Source of the DNA: Craterostigma plantagineum
Taxonomy: Eukaryota > Streptophyta > Magnoliopsida > Lamiales > Linderniaceae
Reading direction: 5' to 3'
Assembly: GCA_027422505.1 (NCBI GenBank)
Contig: JAPQWV010000002.1
Span: 27,134,501-27,198,500 of the forward strand
DNA: 64,000 nucleotides
In this document: one piece after another, positions 58,501 to 64,000 of the stretch
Layout of the letters: each line of letters starts with the position of its first letter
Position numbering within the stretch: position 1 is the stretch's first letter
Notes under the pieces: generated by a model
Told to the model about the DNA's origin: nothing
The model's database searches: none
The model's input: the letters and a program-made list of their open reading frames with translations, nothing else
Made by a program: the position numbers and the translations under genes

Positions 58501-61500
58501 GCCCTTCAATAATAAGGGGATGAGTTTCCCATAGCATTCAAGAAGTCATTTATATTCGAACTATGTGCTTCTATGTGCGTGAAGCTCGGGATTCTGAAAT
58601 TGTTTGTATATCTCTTTGTTTCCTTTGAACACGCAGTTAGATGCTACTGGGCGGCCAGATGAGAGTCTTGCAATAGAAATTTCAGGACCCTTACAATCAA
58701 CTCCTGAAGAAAATGGGACTGGAAAGATTCTATCCTTTTCTTTGCAGAAAGGACACCTGAAAGTTATTGTATGTTACCGGCCGTTTCATTCAGCTGACTT
58801 GGAGGTCCCCATTAGATTTACATAGTTTATTTTTGTTATAGTTTTTTACCTTTATTATTTCTGTTCTCTGAGCATTTCATCTATACGAACAGGTGCGCCA
58901 TTTGCCACTAGATGAACTGGAGCTAGCTTCACTGCGTGGTGCTATTTCAAGAGTAATATCTTTACAGACTACTATCTGCACTTTGCTACTGGATTAATTT
59001 TTTTACATTCACTTCCTTCAAATTATGATTCTAATATTCTGCTTATTTTCAGGCTGAAGTACAGCTAAATTTCCAAAAAAGAAGAGGCCACGGTGTGTTA
59101 TCTGTCCTACGGCCAAAGTTCAGTGGGGTATTGGGTGAAGCTCTCGATGTTGCTGCTAGATGGAGCGGGGATGTGGTGAGTATGTAAATCAGATTTCAAA
59201 TTAAACAGCAGCTATCTTCCAACTGATTTTACGCCACAATTTGGAAAGATTGTTTCCAATGATTGATTGGTTGGATTCCAATTGTGTGATTGTAATGAAT
59301 GACTATTGTCATTTCTATTTACTAAACAATTCTTTGGCATAGATAACTGTTGAAAGAGCTATTTTAGAACAAACCACTAGCAAATATGAACTACAAGGGG
59401 AGTATGTTTTGCCTGGATCCCGAGATCGAAGCCCTAGTGGGAAGGAAAAAGGTAGCTTGTTCCAGAAAGTAATGACTGGTCATATTGGCAGTATGATCTC
59501 TTCTATGGGGAGATGGCGAATGAGACTTGAGGTGCCCAATGCTGAGATCGCTGAGATGCTACCACTCGCTAGGCTTCTTTCACGAAGTTCCGATCCTGCT
59601 GTTCAAACGAGATCGAAGGTTTGTCGTTTGCATAAATAATTTATTTCTATATCGTGTTAGAGCTATACAGGTAGGTGGATGCATTTCTGATTCAAGCTTG
59701 CACTTGTTAGGGCTAGATTTAAGACCCTTTTGGTTCTTGCAGGATCTTTTCATTCAAAGCTTGCAGTCGGTTGGATTGTGTGCTGAAAGCATTCAAAAAC
59801 TTCTGGAGGTTTTGTTCTTTTAGATTACGTACTTATTTGGCTATCTTGACTCCTGATAATTGGCCATACTTCAAAGTTCTTTCCCTTTTGTTCTATTATG
59901 TCGCTAACCTTTTTATGTTGTAGGAAATCCGGGGTCATTGTGCAACATCAGATGAAATTGGCGCTAACCTTTTTATGTTGTAGGAAATCCGGGGTCATTG
60001 TGCAACATCAGATGAAATTGTCCTGGATGATTTCAACCTTCCAGGATTAGCCGAGCTTAAAGGCCGCTGGCAAGGCTCTTTAGATGCAAGTGGAGGTGGC
60101 AATGGAGACACAATGGTAGGCATCATTGATCTTCACACTGGACATTTGGGGATTGCGTAGATGTGGCCAAAAAGCTCTCCATGTTAAAACTCGTCATCTG
60201 CTTATAGACAGCCTCAGTGCTTGTGCATCTATACAATAGGCTGTCTTGTTGGGATGCCCTAAAATATCTTGCTGATTTTTCCATCAAAAGTTTTTGTTTA
60301 TTGCAATTCCTCTTAGCATGCGTAGCATATGTTCCCTCGCATAAGATTTTCGAAGTTATTCAAAAGTCTGATTTATTAGCTCTTCCCATGAGTAGTAAAT
60401 CATCGCATTTTGTATTTGCATAGCTCGCAATTGTTTCGTTGTTGATTACTCTACTATTACTACAGGCAGAATTCGACTTCCGTGGCGAGGAATGGGAGTG
60501 GGGAACTTATACAACCCAGCGCATTTTAGCAGCTGGCATGTACAGCAACAATGACGGTTTACGTCTCGAGAAAATGTTTATCCAGAGGGATAATGCCACA
60601 GTTCATGCAGATGGGACAATACTGGGGCCAAAAACCAATCTTCATTTTGCTGTCCTTAATTTTCCAGTCAGTTTGGTTCCTACTCTGGTTCAGGTTATCG
60701 AAAATTCAGCCACTGAAGCTGTTCACTCTCTGAGGCAACTATTGGCTCCAATCAAAGGCATATTGCACATGGAAGGCGATCTTAAAGGAAGTTTGGTCAA
60801 ACCAGAATGTGACGTTCAAGTAAGGCTACTGGATGGGGTGGTTGGCGGAATTGAACTTGGTCGAGCTGAAGTTGTTGCGTCTTTAACCCCTAGCAATCGT
60901 TTTCTGTTCAACGCAAAGTTTGTACCCATCGTTCAAAATGGCCATGTACACATACAAGGAAGTGTTCCTTTGACCCTCGTACCTAACAACGTTTCCGAGG
61001 AAGAAAGCAACGAAACTGATAGAAATGAAGCAACGTGGGTTCGGGGTTGGGACACAGACAGAACTAAAGTGCCAATTGAGGAGGCAGCCACTGATAGAAA
61101 AGGTTCCAAAGAGAAAAATCAAGAGGTCTGGGACGCACAAATGGCGGAGAGCCTTAAGGGTTTGAACTGGAATATATTGGACGTGGGGGAAGTTAGAATT
61201 GATGCTGATGTCAAAGACGGTGGCATGATACTGCTCACTGCATTATCTCCTTATGCAAACTGGGTCCATGGAAATGCTGATGTCATGCTTCAGGTTGTTA
61301 TTGTGTATTTCCTTTTCTTTGTTCTGTAAGCAATCGAAAAGAAAGCATCAACATTTATGATCTTTCCTTTGTCAATTTCTTATCCTGTGCATGATTATCA
61401 ACTCTCTTTTCATCTGTAGGTTAGGGGTACTGTTGAACAGCCTGTTCTAGATGGGTCTGCTTATATACATAGGGCAACTGTGTCTTCACCTGTCCTGAGG

Positions 61501-63307
61501 AAGCCAGTTACCAATATAGGAGGAACAATAATGATGAATTCAAATAGATTGAGGATTGGTGCATTAGAGGGTAGAGTAAGCAGAAAGGGGAAATTATCGG
61601 CGAAAGGGAACCTTCCCCTCCTTACGAGTGAAGCAACCCTTGGTGATAAACTTGACTTAAAATGTGAGGTCCTTGAAGTGCACAGTAGGAACATCTTGCG
61701 GTATGTCATTTTTCTAATGCCGAATCGAATATGCTTTTCATTTTTTTTTCAGGAATTGTTTTTTCTTTTTTGTTTTACAAAACTTTTTTTTTCTGACAAC
61801 TTGAAACGTTGGTACTTAAAGTGGCCAGGTGGACAGTCAGTTGCAGATAACTGGGTCTATTATGCAACCAAACATCTCTGGGAAGATAAAAATCAGCCAA
61901 GGTGAAGCTTATCTGCCACATGATAAAGGCAGTGGATCTACTCCCTTTAACAGAGACTCTGCAACCGAACCAAGACTGGCCAATAGTTATGGTCGTTTGG
62001 TTGCGTCGAAATACGTTTCACGTTTTTTGAACCTAATACCAGCATCATCAAGAAGCTTATTCCACTCCTCGAGTAAGTTTTGTGTCCTTTCTCTTTGTTG
62101 TTTTTAGTGGACATAATGGGGTTTTTTTTCTTGGTTTGTCTAACCGGACCTCTTTGAAAGAAGATATATCAATAGAAGTTGAATGCAGACTCATGAGAAT
62201 CGACTAAAAAACACAAGGGTTTATAAAGAAACAAAAGAATTCAGGAAATGTGAAAGCACTCGTGAAAATCTGTTGGATCTGGTCCGTCGTTTGATATGTT
62301 CGGCCTTAATAACTGTTCAAATTTTTTACAGGTGAACATGATGAAGTGGAAAAGGATATGGTGCTTGTAAATAGTAAACCAAAATTAGATGTCCGTCTTG
62401 CAGATTTGAGGGTTTCTCTTGGACCTGAACTTAAAATTGCTTATCCTTTGATACTCAACTTTGCTGTCAGTGGGGAGCTAGAGCTGGATGGTCCAGCTCA
62501 TCCCAAATACATAAGACCTAAAGGCATTCTAACATTTGAGAATGGCGATGTGAACCTAGTAGCCACACAGGTATTTCTTCATATGTGTTTTAACTAACTA
62601 TTTGTTGAACACCTTAAGAAAATTAGATGCATTTATTGTCTTTCCTGATGTACTTATCCGTGGTATGTACTTTGATCTCACAAATTCAGGTGAGGCTTAA
62701 ACGTGAACATCTGAATATGGCAAAGTTTGAACCTGAGAATGGGCTTGATCCAATGCTTGATTTAGCTCTGGTGGGATCAGAATGGCAATTTAGGATTCAA
62801 GGACGAGCCAGCAAATGGCAGGAAAAATTGTTGGTGACCTCCACGCGTTCTGTGGAACAAGATACTCTTTCAACTACCGAGGTAAGTTCTAATCCCCATG
62901 GCCTGATTCAGCTAATTGCATGTCTCTATACCATTTGATGGAATATATAAGGTTGTGCGATTAATATAACTATAGGTGGTCGAGATTAGTGATCTAGCAG
63001 TTCTAGAAACCTACGTTTTTCTAATGATTAATACAGGCTGCTCGAGTGTTTGAGAGTAAATTAGCAGAATCCATATTGGAGAGCGATGGCCAGCTAGCAT
63101 TCAAGAAGCTTGCCACTTCGACACTCGAAACATTGATGCCGAGAATAGAAGGCAAGGGAGAGTTTGGACATGCTCGATGGAGGTTGGTTTACGCTCCTCA
63201 GATTCCGAGTTTGCTCTCAGTGGACCCCACGAGTGATCCCCTCAAATCCCTAGCCAGTAATATTTCTTTCGGGACAGAAGTTGAGATCCAACTTGGGAAG
63301 CGTCTCC

Positions 63308-63349
<42 letters not shown>

Positions 63350-63565
63350 AACCGTTAGAATCTTTCATGATTTTATAGTTGAGCACCCTTTAGTCACTAT
63401 ATTGATTTTTGTATGCAGGCCTCAGTAGTTAGGCAGATGAAGGATTCAGAGATGGCAATGCAGTGGACTTTGATTTATCAGCTCACTAGTCGTCTTCGGG
63501 TTTTGCTGCAGTCTGCTCCTTCGAAGCGTCTCTTGTTTGAGTATTCTACGTCTTCACAAGATTAA
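52547..63565 (+). CDS. TIC236: TIC236, chloroplast inner-envelope TamB-like import protein
   Basis: TIC236 spans the intermembrane space and links the outer TOC channel (Toc75) to the inner TIC complex. 23 exons, first 52547-54435, last 63419-63565; exon sum 6498 nt, 2165 residues, matching the known size of about 2166. The start at 52547 gives a Ser/Lys/Arg-rich transit peptide, then one membrane helix at residues about 110-131 (FIFRCSVFFSVFSGVCLLVW), then a long repeat body of beta-rich segments (VRGTVEQPVLDGSAYI, LQITGSIMQPNISGKI) and the C-terminal TamB/DUF490 domain (EVEIQLGKRLQ, WTLIYQLTSRLRVLLQ). Oddities: a 60-bp tandem duplication covers the acceptor of exon 16 (59984), and intron 7 (56947-57036, 90 nt) is open in frame. 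Homologous to Arabidopsis EMB2410 (At2g25660), an essential gene; no lesion seen here. Confidence 0.95.
57451..57485. repeat. (TA)n/(GATA)n microsatellite in a TIC236 intron
   Basis: About eleven TA units followed by GATAGATAGAT. Simple-sequence repeat, likely polymorphic. Confidence 0.85.
59902..60021 (+). repeat. Exact 60-bp tandem duplication across an intron-exon border of TIC236
   Basis: Copies 59902-59961 and 59962-60021 are essentially identical and each contains a polypyrimidine stretch, TTGTAG acceptor and the first 36 coding bases of exon 16. Using the first acceptor (exon start 59924) would read EIRGHCATSDEI and then hit the TAG of the second acceptor in frame. The second acceptor (59984) gives the intact protein. 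Confidence 0.9.
63310..63347. repeat. (TA)n microsatellite at the start of the last TIC236 intron
   Basis: About 18 TA units directly after the donor of exon 22. A similar shorter run lies in the 3' region near 63624-63643. Confidence 0.85.
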
Positions 63566-64000
63566 CATTCTACTTCTCCTGTATATATCTATTAATGGTT
63601 TTCTGATCTGATAAGATCTGTGTATATATATATATATATATATTCATACGCCTTAGACGTTTGATATATCATCAAAATTCAAATGTATGTACATCAAAGT
63701 CGCCATTAGTGGTTTGCGTAATGGCAAATTTTTTGTGTAAACCTATATCTATATACTGCTGCTGTTGATGTTATGCATTTGAATCTGATGTTTATGATTC
63801 AAATAATTATCAAATCTTAAAATAATCATCTGAGAAATACTAAATTGGATTTAAATTTGTTGGTTGATTTTTACGTCCATGCATAACTAAGTAATTGGAT
63901 GGCTAATGGAAATTGAAGGCTATTATTACCTATCACGTTATAAGGGTAAATTCCCTATCAGTACCCTTTCAAGTTTAAATTTCCTCTTAAATACCCTTCG
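63566..64000. other. TIC236 3' flank
   Basis: AT-rich, no gene. The last 60 bases (AAGGGTAAATTCCCTATCAG and a following TACCCTTTCAAGTTTAAAT-like stretch) have the look of a dispersed repeat end, cut by the window edge. Confidence 0.4.

Overview
This is a plant nuclear genome window, almost certainly a eudicot. The evidence is short phase-respecting introns, a BURP-domain gene, a thionin-like peptide gene, the chloroplast import gene TIC236, a Copia retrotransposon and a Mutator-like (MULE) DNA transposon. I cannot name the species. All splice coordinates come from manual reading. Where I list a full exon set, the lengths sum to an open frame.

Layout. 75-970 (-): 5' end of a PIP5K-type phosphatidylinositol-4-phosphate 5-kinase with a reduced MORN region; the kinase domain is beyond the left edge. 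1900-3140 (+): RD22-like BURP protein. 3446-20855 (+): a La RNA-binding protein gene whose second intron is 14.7 kb long because a ~14.5 kb MULE (about 3750-18247) sits inside it. 22757-21068 (-): zinc alcohol dehydrogenase-like protein, convergent with La. 24304-25936 (+): CCDC25/NFACT-R-like protein. 26527-43118 (+): a 36-exon, 2505-residue homologue of ZFYVE26 (spastizin), frame intact. 44116-43796 (-): small cysteine-rich thionin-like peptide. 44377-51858 (-): complete Copia retrotransposon with 5-bp target duplication. 52547-63565 (+): TIC236, 23 exons, 2165 residues.

The MULE is the unusual object. Its two arms form a large imperfect palindrome. Each arm begins with degenerate terminal inverted repeats, then a tiny first exon, an intron packed with GGGACC-rich minisatellite, and a DUF1985 gene. 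The left-arm gene (+) ends in a Ulp1/C48 cysteine protease with a visible His-Asp-Cys triad. The right-arm gene (-) ends in what looks like the same fold with the catalytic positions lost, so it is a candidate pseudoprotease. Between the arms lies a MuDR-type transposase. On the right shoulder is a small gene encoding a DEK_C domain that looks captured from a host SWIB/DEK family gene. The same minisatellite family recurs near every gene of the element. Four one-base frameshifts in these TE genes all fall in homopolymer runs, so recent decay and assembly error must be told apart before calling the element dead.

The host genes are housekeeping functions: RNA chaperoning (La), endosome/lysosome biology (ZFYVE26-like), plastid protein import (TIC236) and phosphoinositide signalling (PIP5K). 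They do not form one pathway. From memory, ZFYVE26-like and TIC236 homologues are also near neighbours on Arabidopsis chromosome 2 (At2g25730 and At2g25660), so that pairing looks like conserved synteny, now interrupted by the Copia element and the peptide gene.
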